64,000 nucleotides of DNA from Alitta virens (GCA_932294295.1 OW028582.1:38414204-38478203); one strand, 5' to 3'; shown: positions 10,944 through 24,300, numbered from the stretch's first letter. Made by a program: numbers and translations. The notes: generated from the sequence alone by a model not told the origin.

Positions 10944-11539
10944 CCTGCCCAGGGAAGCTGTGAATAAACTGTTTGACTCACAATGTGTTTTCTACAGAGC
11001 ACAACAATGAGATTTAGCAGACAAAAGGGCTTTGGAGCTCTTTCATGTCCAGTGGAGAAAAGCTGTCAGAAGAATTTGGCACCTTCCCTGGAAAGCCAGA
11101 TCTTTGATCCTGCCGTCATTGATTCAGAAAGATTCTTTCCTGGATCAGTTATACAAACGATTTCTTAAACTGTACTGGTCTGTTGCTGACAATGAAAATT
11201 CTACAGTAAAGTTGATTTGTAATGTCGCTAAACATGGCATTATAGACGGAAATTTCCATGAAATTTCAAAGCAATGGCGATATCCTGATTGTCTTCTGAG
11301 AACGAAATTGCAGTTCAGAGGTCAGAGACCAAAATCAGTCATTGACAATAATAGAGCGCAGCAAATAAGAGACCTAACAAAATGTTTGGAAGGTTCTTTT
11401 CATTTGCCAAATTTTACGATGGACGATATAAAATCTTTAATCTATTTAATTTCAACATATTAACTTAAACTGCAAATTTTTCATATAACTTTTCAACTTT
11501 TCTTGTACAATTTTGTGCGAATAAAATGATTGTTATTAT
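10944..11539 (+). mobile_element. LINE 3' end, C-terminal part of ORF2 (R1)
   Basis: This 596-bp insertion is defined by comparison with the empty site in R0 (near 1,720-1,722). It encodes, from about 11,032 to 11,463, a 143-residue tail with the pattern WRKAVRRIWHLP, typical of the C-terminal region of LINE ORF2 proteins. The frame stops upstream, so only the tail survives, which is 5' truncation. After the stop come about 75 bp of 3' UTR and an AATAAAATGATTGTTATTAT tail. No clear target duplication is seen. It is present in R1, R2 and R3 but not in R0 or P/Q. Confidence 0.8.
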
Positions 11540-11900
11540 AATCACTATTGCCTGCTCATATTATAGATGGCAGCAGTTGCAAATCCTCAGTGATTACGGA
11601 CTGAGAGGTCAAGGTGTCATTGTGAAGGTAATCATAACCATGCAGTATGAAATTTAACGTTAATTAATAAATAATGGTGAAATCAAAGGTAAGTTAATTA
11701 ATAAGTAGTAATAAATTGGATAATGCCAAGAATGTCTTTGTTTTGAAAATGTATGGCCATTCAGCCTTCTGAACATGCATAGGTCACAAAAGACAATGAT
11801 CAAGTTATAATTAATTGCTCATTACAAATCAGTTTGACTTTAGTTAACTGATAACAGCATACTATTAGCATCCGTTATGTTTTACTCATGACTAGAGTAA

Positions 11901-11928
11901 TTATCTTGTATTCTTAATTACAAGATAA
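11901..11928. repeat. Short inverted repeat (R1; also R2, R3)
   Basis: TTATCTTGTA (11,901-11,910) and its exact reverse complement TACAAGATAA (11,919-11,928) are separated by 8 bases. Copies are at 21,676-21,703 and 35,303-35,330. It could form a small hairpin. No function is inferred. Confidence 0.6.
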
Positions 11929-14502
11929 GTTTGTCTTAGCTCCCTATCAAGTTATGATTCAGCGTTTTTATTTTCAATTCTGAAGATTGTGACCTTTGTG
12001 CTTATCCTGTCATTATTGGTTAGAATTCTCGGGTTCTTGTCACACAATTTTCACATCCATCCTGGCCTATTTTTGGGGTTCCACAAGGGTCTTCCATGTG
12101 TTTCAATGTGTCAATGTTTCAATGTCTCAATACTACTAGATCTGAAGCTGAGTCAGTTTAGTTGTATGACCTGCCAGAGGCAGATGTAATGATGAAATAA
12201 TAGGCTTGAAGTCCACACCATGTCACAAAATGTTATTAATTGATGGCATGGGCAGGGTATTTTACTTGCCTCAGAATAGACACAAAGTACAAGGCACCTA
12301 TAGTAAATTTAATATCTCATGTGATTGGAATTCAGCTTAGATTCATGTATCTCTTACTTTTGTAAAATCTGCTGCAAATAAACACTATTGATGTCAAAAT
12401 ATCTAACCACACATTTGGACAACCTATGGCTAATAGATGACCAATAAAACTCAACAACAAATGACCTGCCACATTATTACCATATTCAGCTGATACTGTG
12501 TCTTAGGAAGCTGTGGTAAAGTTGTTTAATAGTCATGAAAACGTTTAGATAGCATCTGAGTAGCAGAAACAAAATACAACCATTGATCAACAAACAAATG
12601 ATTTTATAAATAGCGATTTTATAAATAGCTATTTATGAATGCAGAATTGGCGGGAAAGGTTAAAAAAATATATTATCATGTATCGTTGATTAAATCACTC
12701 TTTACAGTCCAATATGAGGTGATTTTGACTAGCAGACTGCCCTACATTGATCAAAGGGAAACGTGAAGTCAACAAGGCTAACTAAAGCAATGAGGCGTCA
12801 AAATGTATCCAACACTTTTCTCAGCTTGAAAGCACACAAAGTATCTAATAGTGTAGTGTTTATGTACCAAGGGCGAAACAATTATTCATTCCACACAATA
12901 CATTAATAATAATCTTGCTGCATGGGTTTGTTTGTCAATTTTGACTGACCCTAATGTTAAAACAAAATGTTTTAATAATCTCAATAAAATGGAGAAGGAG
13001 AAATGTGGAAATAATTGATATATATACTATAGGTGATTTTTTGGTGTATAATGCAGACATAGCCATGATGAAATGTTCATTTTGGTGCAACATGAATTGT
13101 CTTCATGCTGGGAAACTTAATACTATAATCCATAGGAATAACGCAAAAAGAAATAACTCCAAGAAATAGAACAAAGTGAAAATATTGTCAAATGTGGTGG
13201 GCAATAAAAATCTCTGATCTTTCAAAAATTGCCTTTTGAGGGCTGTTAGGAGATCAAAGGCTGAGACCTTAAGAACTACAATCATAAGTTATGTAAGAAA
13301 TGGCTGCTCATTTCACAAAACTATATTGGGTGGCTCAGAACCACAACGACCTGCCAAATCACAATTTCCGCATAATATAGTAATCTATAGCTTTTTTATT
13401 ATTAATGCAGTACATGAATCAAATGGTGGGGCAGGCGATTATGTAAGACTCTTGGTCATTTGGTGTAAGTGCTAGCGAAGCACAAATCAAGTTACTGCGG
13501 GTGGACAAAAATCATCAATTAATAATTTTGGTAATATCCATCACTAAACAATAAAATTGTATGGGTATTCTGTAGTTTTTCATGACAAGACGCTCATTTT
13601 TTTGAAATTCGGACAAAACCAACACGATGCGTAATCTCATCTGGACAAACTCAGCTTATACAATGTCCTCCGACTTTTTGCCAATGCTCACAACAAATGT
13701 CAAATGTCAGATTCATTGCAGTATACGCAGACACATTGTCTATTGTGATGATTGTGAGAGCATATAAATTTGTGACTGGTGGTGTTGCTTGAGTAGGTTA
13801 ATTTATTATCACCCATTTTGTCAGAGCAATCAATTTGAAACATTCTAAAATCAATGACAGCAATATTTTTGAATGATTTAAAATCAAACTTAATTGAGAT
13901 ATAGCTGGATGGTATACATTCGGAAGGCAAGTGAAAGCAAGCAGTCTGTGATTCTGTGGTCATCAGTTAGAGAGCGGGAAAGTATTGATATATGAACAAT
14001 ATTAAGTTTATCTTTTATTAACATGCAATTAACCTCACATGGCACATACAATTAATGCAACAGCCTCACTATCAATGGCTCTCTGCAAAGAATAAACAAG
14101 AATTCACAAAAGATTCCAAGCTGAAGTTTCTCATGAGAGCTCCTTTAACATTTGCCAAAAGTACTTTGGGCTGTCTGGAAACAATGTTTAACTGCTACGA
14201 ACACATCTTTTCTGGTAGCATGCTGATATTTGCAGGGCCTCTACTTCTTTGCTTCAAGGCAAATATGATTCATTATTCGTTAGCATGGAATTACAAGCTT
14301 CGGGTCGTCTTCCTTCCTTGAGTGGGTGGTTTGACATAGATAGTTACTTTCAATTGCCATCACAATTTCTGATTAAATAATCTAGTGTTAAATTGTCGTA
14401 ATTTTATCTCAAACATTTTGGTGCGATTGTGACAACCGACATGATTGCAAATGGCATGAAATGTTACAGACTTTAGTTTATTTCATTTTTCGAATCCATT
14501 GC

Positions 14503-14628
14503 TCAGTTTATCTGAACAATACTATATGTTCTTGAATCAGTTTCAGAGTCTGTATAACTATCATTCATCATGCAGATATCCAATAATTTCATAATGCAGT
14601 GGACACAATTAGACTTAAGCAAAGGGTA
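14503..14628 (-). pseudogene. Terminal-exon-like island, minus strand (R2)
   Basis: A long pyrimidine run ending in TTTCAG on the minus strand precedes a 41-codon open stretch that begins with TACCCTTTGCTTAAG and ends in a stop at 14,503. R4 keeps the AG (38,046 side). R1 and R3 have AA instead, so the splice acceptor would be dead there. No family is recognised. The variation of the acceptor itself between units supports decay if this ever was an exon. Chance remains likely in AT-rich DNA. Confidence 0.2.
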
Positions 14629-16693
14629 CTGAAATAAAAAAGAAGTGAAATGTGTTAATGAATACGTTATGATACAAGTAATATGCACCAGAAACGCCTT
14701 TGATTCAAGATAATGGAATTTCCTGAATTGAGTAAGACTTTTTGGAATAGACAGAAAACTCAATTTCTATAAATGCAATGCTATATCTTGCATTAAGCAT
14801 GAAATGTGTGGTCTGCACAAGTTTACATCAAGAAATACAACCCCATCCATTGTAGCTACTGCCAAAAAGCATACAAAGCACAAAAACACAATATTGTTTT
14901 ATCCTGATTCATTTTTGTGTCATATTTGTTGCTGAATTCAATAAATGTGTTTATTTAAAGCCAAGTGTTGTGTGTGCTGTTTTCGTTGACCTCAACTTGT
15001 TTGTCTGCTGAAGTCACTGGATACAAAAATCCCTAAAATGGCCACTAGTTGATTATATCTGTAGAAGAGATGACATTTGCATTATGCATCTGTTACAGGA
15101 AAGTGACAGCAAAAAAATTGGAAGAAAATGTATTAGCTTTTATATGCCAAAAAGTGAGGTACATTTTATTATAACACTTTTATGACTGTAATCAATTTGA
15201 GTGTGTCGAAATACTGGGGTTTCATGAGGGAGTACCTCATGGAGAACAAACAAGTAAGCAAAGCATGGCTTGTTGATTGCATATGGAATTTCTGCAATTT
15301 TCAACTTGATTTGAATATTTCGATAAGAATCTCAGCGGAAAAGCCACATTGCATTTGTTTAAGCTACACATTTGTGTGAAGCAAGGATGTAACAGGTGTA
15401 CTGCTACATGTTCTGAATACATTTAAACTACAGTCAATGGAAAGCCAGAAGAATAATAATCGCAAAAAGCAAGGTCATACAGTTGGTTTCATAAAATATG
15501 GTTGCCTCTCGTCAGCTGTAGCAACCTATTCCTGTAACTGTAGTTGGCTAAAGCCAGCCGATTCTGTCTACTTCTACCCTCTTGTCAGCTTAAACTATGA
15601 CCAGTCGACCACTGAAAAAATATAGACCTTGGTAAATGTGAGAAATTTATCTAATATGTCATAAATATGTATGAGCAATCGACATGCATATTTTCAACAA
15701 AAGATTGCAAACATGCATAATTCTCAATTTGTGCACCAAATGGTGCTGCATGAACTTTTAGATCTGGATTTGAGTAGCCAGCTATAGCCAGGCTAGTGGC
15801 AGGTTGCATTGTGTAGCAGAAGTTGTCTAGCTTTGTCTAAGTTCAATTTGATTGGCCATTAAATGAAACTAACTGTACATTGTTTGTAATTATATTAGTG
15901 AACCTTGAGTGATGTCATTAACAGCAATCTGACTGTCAAATACATGTTTTTGTGAATTTCAGTATAATTTGTCTGCCACTTGCACATGTTTGTAATTGTT
16001 CTTTCCTAACTTTGTCAATCACAGCAGAAAAAAGTTATTGGAGAGCCAGAATTGCACCAACGATACGTGTCTAATAATTTCTTGTCTAAAATTTCTATGC
16101 TGATTCCTCTGTTTTTCATTAGTGGTATTGCCCAAAAACAGAAAATACAAATTGAATGTATCATTCCAGATTCCTGAATTCAGTGGATATCAATGTACAT
16201 ATCTATATCATGTGCCACAAAGCTCTCATTAATTTGAGAAAATGATATTGAATGCCAGTTTTATTTCTTTTTAAAATACTTTTCTAATTAAATGTCCAGT
16301 TAAAATTTTATACAATCAGTACACAATGTTCTTTCGTGATATACCGTACAATGCAAACGTTTTCACATTTGTTATTTTTCCATGTGTTTGCCATTCTTTC
16401 ATACTCGATAGCTAATTCGCTGTGTTATCTCTTTTTTATGAAAAGTCCTAGAAGAAGGCCAAAGTTGACCTATTTAAGAGGTGAGCAAATTATTGATGCT
16501 GTTCATGGTGACTTTAAATGTAACTTTCAGCAAAGGTTCTAATTATCACTGTGTGGTTTAGTATAGAGTTGCATGATTCTCTTATTTATCACTGATTCAG
16601 TTTTTTTTATTCCTTGGCTGTAACCTTTCACCTTATCCTGTCATTATTTCTTAGCTATTTGTTGATTCTTGTCACAGAATTTTCCCATCCATC

Positions 16694-16943
16694 AACAACT
16701 ACTAGGTATCCTATTGTGTAATAGATCCCTTTTGATTGCAGCGAAGAGGCATTTAGCATCTGATCTGAGGCTGGAAATTTCTCAGATATCAAAGAGCAAT
16801 TGTGTGTGATTTATGGAACCTTCATTGCTTTCCTGATGTGACCAAAACTGTTAACTATGCTGTCCGTCCATCTGTCTAGATGTCTAGCTGTCTTGCTTTC
16901 TAGCTGTCCAGCTGTTGAGCTGTGTAGCTGTGCTTAACTTACT
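16694..16943 (-). repeat. Rearrangement scar in R2: filler plus inverted segment
   Basis: R2 follows R1 to the CCCATCCATC at 16,684-16,693. About 37 bp of filler follows (16,694-16,730). Then 16,731-16,943 is the reverse complement of R1 5,769-5,995 (simple repeat plus module B). At 16,944 the sequence resumes in normal orientation at R1 about 7,181. In total about 2.05 kb of R1 is replaced by 250 bp, with a sub-piece retained but flipped. R3, R4 and Q keep the R1 arrangement, so R2 is the derived one. Confidence 0.85.
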
Positions 16944-19177
16944 ACTGCCTTCAGGGTGACCTTTGCTAAATTTTGTGTAGGTGGCTGGCATCCAACTTTT
17001 AATTTTCATCACAATTTGAGGTAAACACCCTGGTGCTGAGTTGGTTGGTAGCAGTAATTTGCCCTGGAATATTACATTTCACAATGCATTAGATGCCACA
17101 GTTAATTGACAGTGCTTATCAGAATTCCTAAGAGGGTGTGCACATAATTTGCAAATTACTTGGTTTTTTTTTGCATTGAATAATCATCCTATTGTCTTTA
17201 AAATATTCATTTGCCTTATGTGCTCTTTTTGTAACAGGTTTACATTAGGTCATGAAAAAGGACAAATTGTGCCACCGTTTATAGATAAGGAAAGGGTTGA
17301 TTGCAGGAGCTCAATGACACAATCACAATTTTTCTGAATTCATTTTGTGTGATGTGTCTTTCACATTGCCCAAATTTTCTGGAAATGTAAGCTGACACAT
17401 AAACAGTAACTAAAAAAAACATGTGAATTTATTAAAGCACTGAACTGATGTAACTCATCACATTCAAATCCATTGTGGTTGTTTACAAAATGTTTTCATC
17501 AATATAAAAGTGGTTAAACAACACTTGAATACTTTTTTCACTTTTCTAAAATTCTAAAATATACCTTATAAACCCATTTGTCTGCAAATGCAAGGTTAAT
17601 CCCTCACAAAGCCATGTTTGTGCCACAAGTGACATCTTTCCTCATCAACTTATTTGTGGATATTATCCTATTATGCAGACAAAAAGGGATGATAAGACTC
17701 ATCCCGGATGAGGCGAGCAAGCAATAGCAGATAGTTCTGCCGGAAGTATGTTTGGCTGATTGAAACAAACTATGCCCATACAGTATTTCACAAAGAAGTG
17801 ATTATTTCATATTCTGGTCCCATTTTTTAATCCCAAAGCAGATATGTATTTTTCACTCAGCTGCTGAGAGCCAATCAGAATGATTATTGTCATCCAGCAT
17901 GGGTATATATTGTGCAGCAGCAATGTATATTGGACAGCTGGTAAGTATGTTGGTTGGCTGCAGGATGGCTGCAGGATGATTGCAGTGTATGTTGGACAAT
18001 CTGCAGGGTATATTGTACAATCTAAAGAATATTAGCAATGGCGGATGGCATGTCATCCAACATGGAATTTTGTGGGATTCGAAAAACTATGTTGGACTGT
18101 TGTTGTGTTGTTCTTTATATGAAAAGTATAGTTCACTTTTCACAGGAGATCAAATGTAGTAAATAGCTCGATTGTGAAACGGTTTTGTATCACTAAAAAT
18201 ATATTCAAATGAAAGAAAATGCTTCTAACTGTAGATTCAAGAACCCACATTTTCCAGATTGAGCGAAATTAATAAATATTGGAGGAATTTACTTCATTGA
18301 CTTTGTTTACATTTTAGTTGATTATTCATTGCAACGTCATGAAGAGCGTTTGCCAATTTGTGATTTCAGAGTCATTTTTATACATAATTAACTTAGAATT
18401 TGGAAAATCGCACAAGAATTTAATGCACTGAAAAATAAATGCATTACGAACCGACGACGCTAATGAAGTTCATTTATGCATCATTTTCATCTCATTGGCC
18501 ATAAAAGACAGTACAATGTAAACAAATCGGCAACTTTTGATTGCATGAAAAATTAATTGCTTAGGGAAGTTTATTAATTATATAGAGATCTGGGGAACCT
18601 AGCAAGGCCCTGATGGGATTTAATCCATTTTTTTAGAAGCAATTAAATTAATGCAACATATTTTGACCACTGTCATATTGAGTGACAATCCAGTACAGGT
18701 TTCAGTAGCATTAGCTTGAAGGATTAGCATTAGCTTGCATTCTCATTCAAGCGGCCAAAACTTGCAAAGCAGTCTGTTCTGGCAAGCAAAAATCAATTTC
18801 AAATTCAGTGCAATTTTGGGTCTAATAGTACGTTTCTCTGTAAGTTAAAATTTGCCTTAATGAACATGAAACAATTCCGCTAGAAGTCTGGGTATTAAAT
18901 AGCTGATTGCACACTCACTATAACAAGCTACTTTATGATAAAACCACCTATATTCGGAGGCCATTGCTTCCTGTACCAAAGGTGGAATAGAAAGATTTGT
19001 GTTCATAAATTTTGTTCATGAAAAAAGTTTTAGAAGAAAGTAAAAAATTGTGCGGTGCATTACATATTATTTGGAAAGCGAAAGCTGAAGAAATAAGAGA
19101 GAATGTAGGAATAAGCAGACCAGTAAAATAAAAGGTGTGCCAAACCAGATATTTTGTAGATTATTATGAAATGGATC

Positions 19178-19500
19178 CCCTGCCGGGCCGGAACTGTGGC
19201 GTAAGGGACGTTGTCGACAGTAGACCTTCGGAACCCAAGTCCTGTTGATCGGTATTTGTGTGATTTTCATTCTTGGGGGTGTTGTACTCGGTGTCTAATA
19301 CTGTCCATGCTGAGGCAAGTGAAAGAACCATCCATGGGGTAAATGAGTAACATAGTGTAGACTCTTTTCACCTCATCTATCAACCCTTACTTGTGGCAAG
19401 AACTTGCCTTAGAGGACTGTACCTTCCCTATCTGTCTATCTGTCTTTCTATATCTAACTATTATCTAATTATTATCTATCTATATCTATATATCTATCTT
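19178..19500 (+). mobile_element. Possible SINE-like retroposon with (CTAT)n tail (R2)
   Basis: This is the R2 copy of the element described at 9,403-9,725. The visible difference is a T instead of G in the tail at 19,445. It arrived by unit duplication, not by new insertion, because the flanks are equally identical. Confidence 0.45.
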
Positions 19501-20229
19501 ATTCTTTCTTGGCTGTCATTGTCTGAGGTCGAGCTGATATATCCACCAGATGAAGTATGTCACTGAAATCAGCAGTCTTGAATATTGTATCTGGCACAAA
19601 TATAATAATACAACAAATCTAAAGAATTTACTTTCACATTTTCCTAACTTGAACGGATTCAGGACATAGCAGTTATACAGAGCCCACACTTTGCCCCATG
19701 AGGCACTGGCAGGGCTGTCTGAAGGACTAAGATGGGCTCAGAAAGTTGCTGTTCTTCATCATTTTTCTATACTTTTGTTCAATAGGTTATAGCGACAGCA
19801 CTTAGCTGAGTCAGCTTATATGACTACCTGCCAGAAGCAGACATAATGATGAGGTGATAATGGTCATTTTGAATTATTTTGCGACCTCTATAAAGGTAAA
19901 AAAGGAAAGGTTGGGATTTTATAGTCTGCTTTCAGACTGGTAGGTGCATAGCTCTCAGCTGACTTCACATGCTACCTTTGGTTGGCAGGCTCTGTTCTCT
20001 CTGGAATGTTCTATTCCCTCGGGAGAATACAGCAGTCACTTCATGCTGCGCCATCACTGAGTAACCCAATGCCATCTCAGCCTATAACCAACCTCCCCAT
20101 TTACATCTGGGTAGAGTGAAGCAGTGGTTGAAGGCCATGACACCCACAGTCCCTTGAATTTTTATCCCCAGCAATTTATGAGACTTCCTTGATTGACAGC
20201 CTATTTACATACAACTGTACCCGCCTATA

Positions 20230-20345
20230 CCCATTTACATCTGGGTAGAGTGAAGCAGTGGTTGAAGGCCATGCCAGGCCTGGGTTTGAACTCACAACCA
20301 TCTGCATACAAATCCAATACTCTATCCACTAACTCACGACACCCA
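20230..20345 (-). mobile_element. tRNA-derived SINE, reverse orientation (R2)
   Basis: This is the R2 copy of the SINE at 10,455-10,570, with one visible base difference (C at 20,333 against G at 10,558) inside the box-A-like region. R3 shares the C. Confidence 0.7.
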
Positions 20346-20718
20346 CAATCCCTTGAATTTTTATCCCCAGCAAATGATGAGACTTCCTTGATTGACAGCC
20401 TATTTACATACAACTGTACCCGCCTATACCAAGTCATGGCTGGGCTTAGGGAAATAATTCCTTTCCAGATAATAAATATATCTCATATATTTGCATCATA
20501 TACCATTTTTCCGCTGGCAAAGGTCACAGTGGAGCTGGCACAGCAACACTTTGCCTCTGATGACATAGAAATGTGTGGTTATTCATTTCCTTTTTGACTG
20601 AATGCAACAGAAACTTATTGCACAATCAGAGAAGGCAATTCCATATTTGGAATATTGCATCAGGGTCTGGTTGGCCTATGCACTTGTGCATTTTACCACA
20701 AGTCTATCCATTGGCCCA

Positions 20719-21314
20719 CCTGCCCAGGGAAGCTGTGAATAAACTGTTTGACTCACAATGTGTTTTCTACAGAGCACAACAATGAGATTTAGCAGACAAA
20801 AGGGCTTTGGAGCTCTTTCATGTCCAGTGGAGAAAAGCTGTCAGAAGAATTTGGCACCTTCCCTGGAAAGCCAGATCTTTGATCCTGCCGTCATTGATTC
20901 AGAAAGATTCTTTCCTGGATCAGTTATACAAACGATTTCTTAAACTGTACTGGTCTGTTGCTGACAATGAAAATTCTACAGTAAAGTTGATTTGTAATGT
21001 CGCTAAACATGGCATTATAGACGGAAATTTCCATGAAATTTCAAAGCAATGGCGATATCCTGATTGTCTTCTGAGAACGAAATTGCAGTTCAGAGGTCAG
21101 AGACCAAAATCAGTCATTGACAATAATAGAGCGCAGCAAATAAGAGACCTAACAAAATGTTTGGAAGGTTCTTTTCATTTGCCAAATTTTACGATGGACG
21201 ATATAAAATCTTTAATCTATTTAATTTCAACATATTAACTTAAACTGCAAATTTTTCATATAACTTTTCAACTTTTCTTGTACAATTTTGTGCGAATAAA
21301 ATGATTGTTATTAT
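20719..21314 (+). mobile_element. LINE 3' end, C-terminal part of ORF2 (R2)
   Basis: This is the R2 copy of the fragment at 10,944-11,539. The 143-residue tail at 20,807-21,238 has the same sequence as in R1. Such identity of a dead element reflects recent copying of the whole block, not selection. Confidence 0.8.
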
Positions 21315-24300
21315 AATCACTATTGCCTGCTCATATTATAGATGGCAGCAGTTGCAAATCCTCAGTGATTACGGACTGAGAGGTCAAGGTGTCATTGTGA
21401 AGGTAATCATAACCATGCAGTATGAAATTTAACGTTAATTAATAAATAATGGTGAAATCAAAGGTAAGTTAATTAATAAGTAGTAATAAATTGGATAATG
21501 CCAAGAATGTCTTTGTTTTGAAAATGTATGGCCATTCAGCCTTCTGAACATGCATAGGTCACAAAAGACAATGATCAAGTTATAATTAATTGCTCATTAC
21601 AAATCAGTTTGACTTTAGTTAACTGATAACAGCATACTATTAGCATCCGTTATGTTTTACTCATGACTAGAGTAATTATCTTGTATTCTTAATTACAAGA
21701 TAAGTTTGTCTTAGCTCCCTATCAAGTTATGATTCAGCGTTTTTATTTTCAATTCTGAAGATTGTGACCTTTGTGCTTATCCTGTCATTATTGGTTAGAA
21801 TTCTCGGGTTCTTGTCACACAATTTTCACATCCATCCTGGCCTATTTTTGGGGTTCCACAAGGGTCTTCCATGTGTTTCAATGTGTCAATGTTTCAATGT
21901 CTCAATACTACTAGATCTGAAGCTGAGTCAGTTTAGTTGTATGACCTGCCAGAGGCAGATGTAATGATGAAATAATAGGCTTGAAGTCCACACCATGTCA
22001 CAAAATGTTATTAATTGATGGCATGGGCAGGGTATTTTACTTGCCTCAGAATAGACACAAAGTACAAGGCACCTATAGTAAATTTAATATCTCATGTGAT
22101 TGGAATTCAGCTTAGATTCATGTATCTCTTACTTTTGTAAAATCTGCTGCAAATAAACACTATTGATGTCAAAATATCTAACCACACATTTGGACAACCT
22201 ATGGCTAATAGATGACCAATAAAACTCAACAACAAATGACCTGCCACATTATTACCATATTCAGCTGATACTGTGTCTTAGGAAGCTGTGGTAAAGTTGT
22301 TTAATAGTCATGAAAACGTTTAGATAGCATCTGAGTAGCAGAAACAAAATACAACCATTGATCAACAAACAAATGATTTTATAAATAGCGATTTTATAAA
22401 TAGCTATTTATGAATGCAGAATTGGCGGGAAAGGTTAAAAAAATATATTATCATGTATCGTTGATTAAATCACTCTTTACAGTCCAATATGAGGTGATTT
22501 TGACTAGCAGACTGCCCTACATTGATCAAAGGGAAACGTGAAGTCAACAAGGCTAACTAAAGCAATGAGGCGTCAAAATGTATCCAACACTTTTCTCAGC
22601 TTGAAAGCACACAAAGTATCTAATAGTGTAGTGTTTATGTACCAAGGGCGAAACAATTATTCATTCCACACAATACATTAATAATAATCTTGCTGCATGG
22701 GTTTGTTTGTCAATTTTGACTGACCCTAATGTTAAAACAAAATGTTTTAATAATCTCAATAAAATGGAGAAGGAGAAATGTGGAAATAATTGATATATAT
22801 ACTATAGGTGATTTTTTGGTGTATAATGCAGACATAGCCATGATGAAATGTTCATTTTGGTGCAACATGAATTGTCTTCATGCTGGGTAACTAAAAAACC
22901 AAATCCATAAATCCATTTGAGGGCTGTTAGGAGATCAAAGGCTGAGACCTTAAGAACTACAATCATAAGTTATGTAAGAAATGGCTGCTCATTTCACAAA
23001 CCTAGATTGGGTGGCTCAGAACCACAACGATCTGCCAAAATCACAATTTCCCCATAATACAGTAATCTATAGCTTCTTTATTCTTAATGCAGTACATGAA
23101 TCAAACGGTGGGACAGGCGATTATGTAAGACTCTTGGTCATTTAGTGTGAGTGCTAGCGAAGCACAAATCAAGATACTGCGGGTGGACAAAAATCATCAA
23201 TTAATAATTTCGGAAATATCCATCTCTAAACAATAAAATTGCATGGTTATTCTGTAGTTTTTCATGACACGATGCTCATTTTTTTTAAATTCCGAAAAAA
23301 CCAATGCGACTTGTATTCTCATCTGCACAAAATCAGATTATCCAATTTGCTCCGACTTTTTGCCAAAGCTCACAACAAATGTCAAATGTTGTATAATGCC
23401 ACATGCAGTATACACAGACACATTGTCTATTGTCATGATTGTGAGAGCATATAAATTTGTGAATGGTGGTGTTGCTTGAATAGGTTAATTTATTATCACC
23501 CATTTCATCAGAGCAATCAATTTGAAACATTCTAAAATCAATGACAGCAATATTGTTGAATGATTTAAAATCAAACTTAATTGAGATATAGCTGGATGGT
23601 ATACATTTAGAAGGCAAGTGAAAGCAAGCAGTCTGTGGTTCTGTGGTCATCTGTTAGAGAGATGGAAAGTATTCATATATGAACAATAATAAGTTTATAT
23701 TTTATTTACATGCAATTAACCTCCCATGGTAAATACAATTAATGCAACAGCCTCACTATCAATGGCGTTCTGCAAAGAATTAACAAGAATTCACAAAAGA
23801 TTCCAAGCTGAAGTTTCTCATGAGAGCTCCTTTAACATTTGCCAAAAGTACTTTGGGCTGTCTGGAAACAATGTTTAACTACTGCAAACACATCTTTTGT
23901 GGTAGCATGCTGATATTTACAGGGCCTCAACTTCTTTGCTTCTAGGCAAACATGATTCATTATTCGTTAGCATGGAATCACAAGCTTCGGGTCGTCTTCC
24001 TTTCTTGAGTGGGTGGTTTGGGATAGTTAGTTAGTTTCAATTGCCATTACAATTGCTGGTTAATTGATCTGGTGTTGAATTGTTGTAATTTGGTCTCAAA
24101 CATTTTGGTGCGATTGTGATACCCGACATGATTGCAAATGGCATGAAATATTTCAGACTTTAGTCAGGTTTATTGAATTTTTCAAATCCATTGCTCAGTT
24201 TATCTAAACAATACTACATGTTCTTGAATCAGTTTCAGAGTCTGTATAACTATCATTCATCATGCAGATATCCAACAATTTCATAATGCAGTAGACACAA

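Larger units (their letters stand above)
2344..13520 (+). repeat. Array R, unit R1 (11.2 kb)
   Basis: This is the first complete unit and a useful reference. In order it holds: exon-like minus-strand islands (2,633-2,765 and 3,326-3,470); repeat module A (2,885-3,180); module C (about 5,030-5,160); a CTAGACAG-type simple repeat (5,780-5,870); inverted module B (5,900-6,025); a second module A (about 6,890-7,240); a SINE-like segment with a CTAT tail (9,403-9,725); a reversed tRNA-like SINE (10,455-10,570); a LINE 3' fragment (10,944-11,539); and another module C (about 11,975-12,090). From 7,764 to 13,112 it is nearly identical to R2, while its first half is several percent different. The stretches between these items hold nothing I recognise. 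Confidence 0.9.
13521..23202 (+). repeat. Array R, unit R2 (9.7 kb)
   Basis: R2 is collinear with R1, with offset 11,180 near its start and a constant 9,775 from 17,539 on. Relative to R1 it gains about 370 bp near 15,757-16,125, also present in R3. It loses about 2 kb (R1 about 5,128-7,180), replaced by filler and a 213-bp inverted piece (16,694-16,943). A deletion of about 120 bp follows 22,887 at the passage to R3. R1 sequence 7,764-13,112 and R2 17,539-22,887 differ at only three bases that I could see. Confidence 0.9.
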
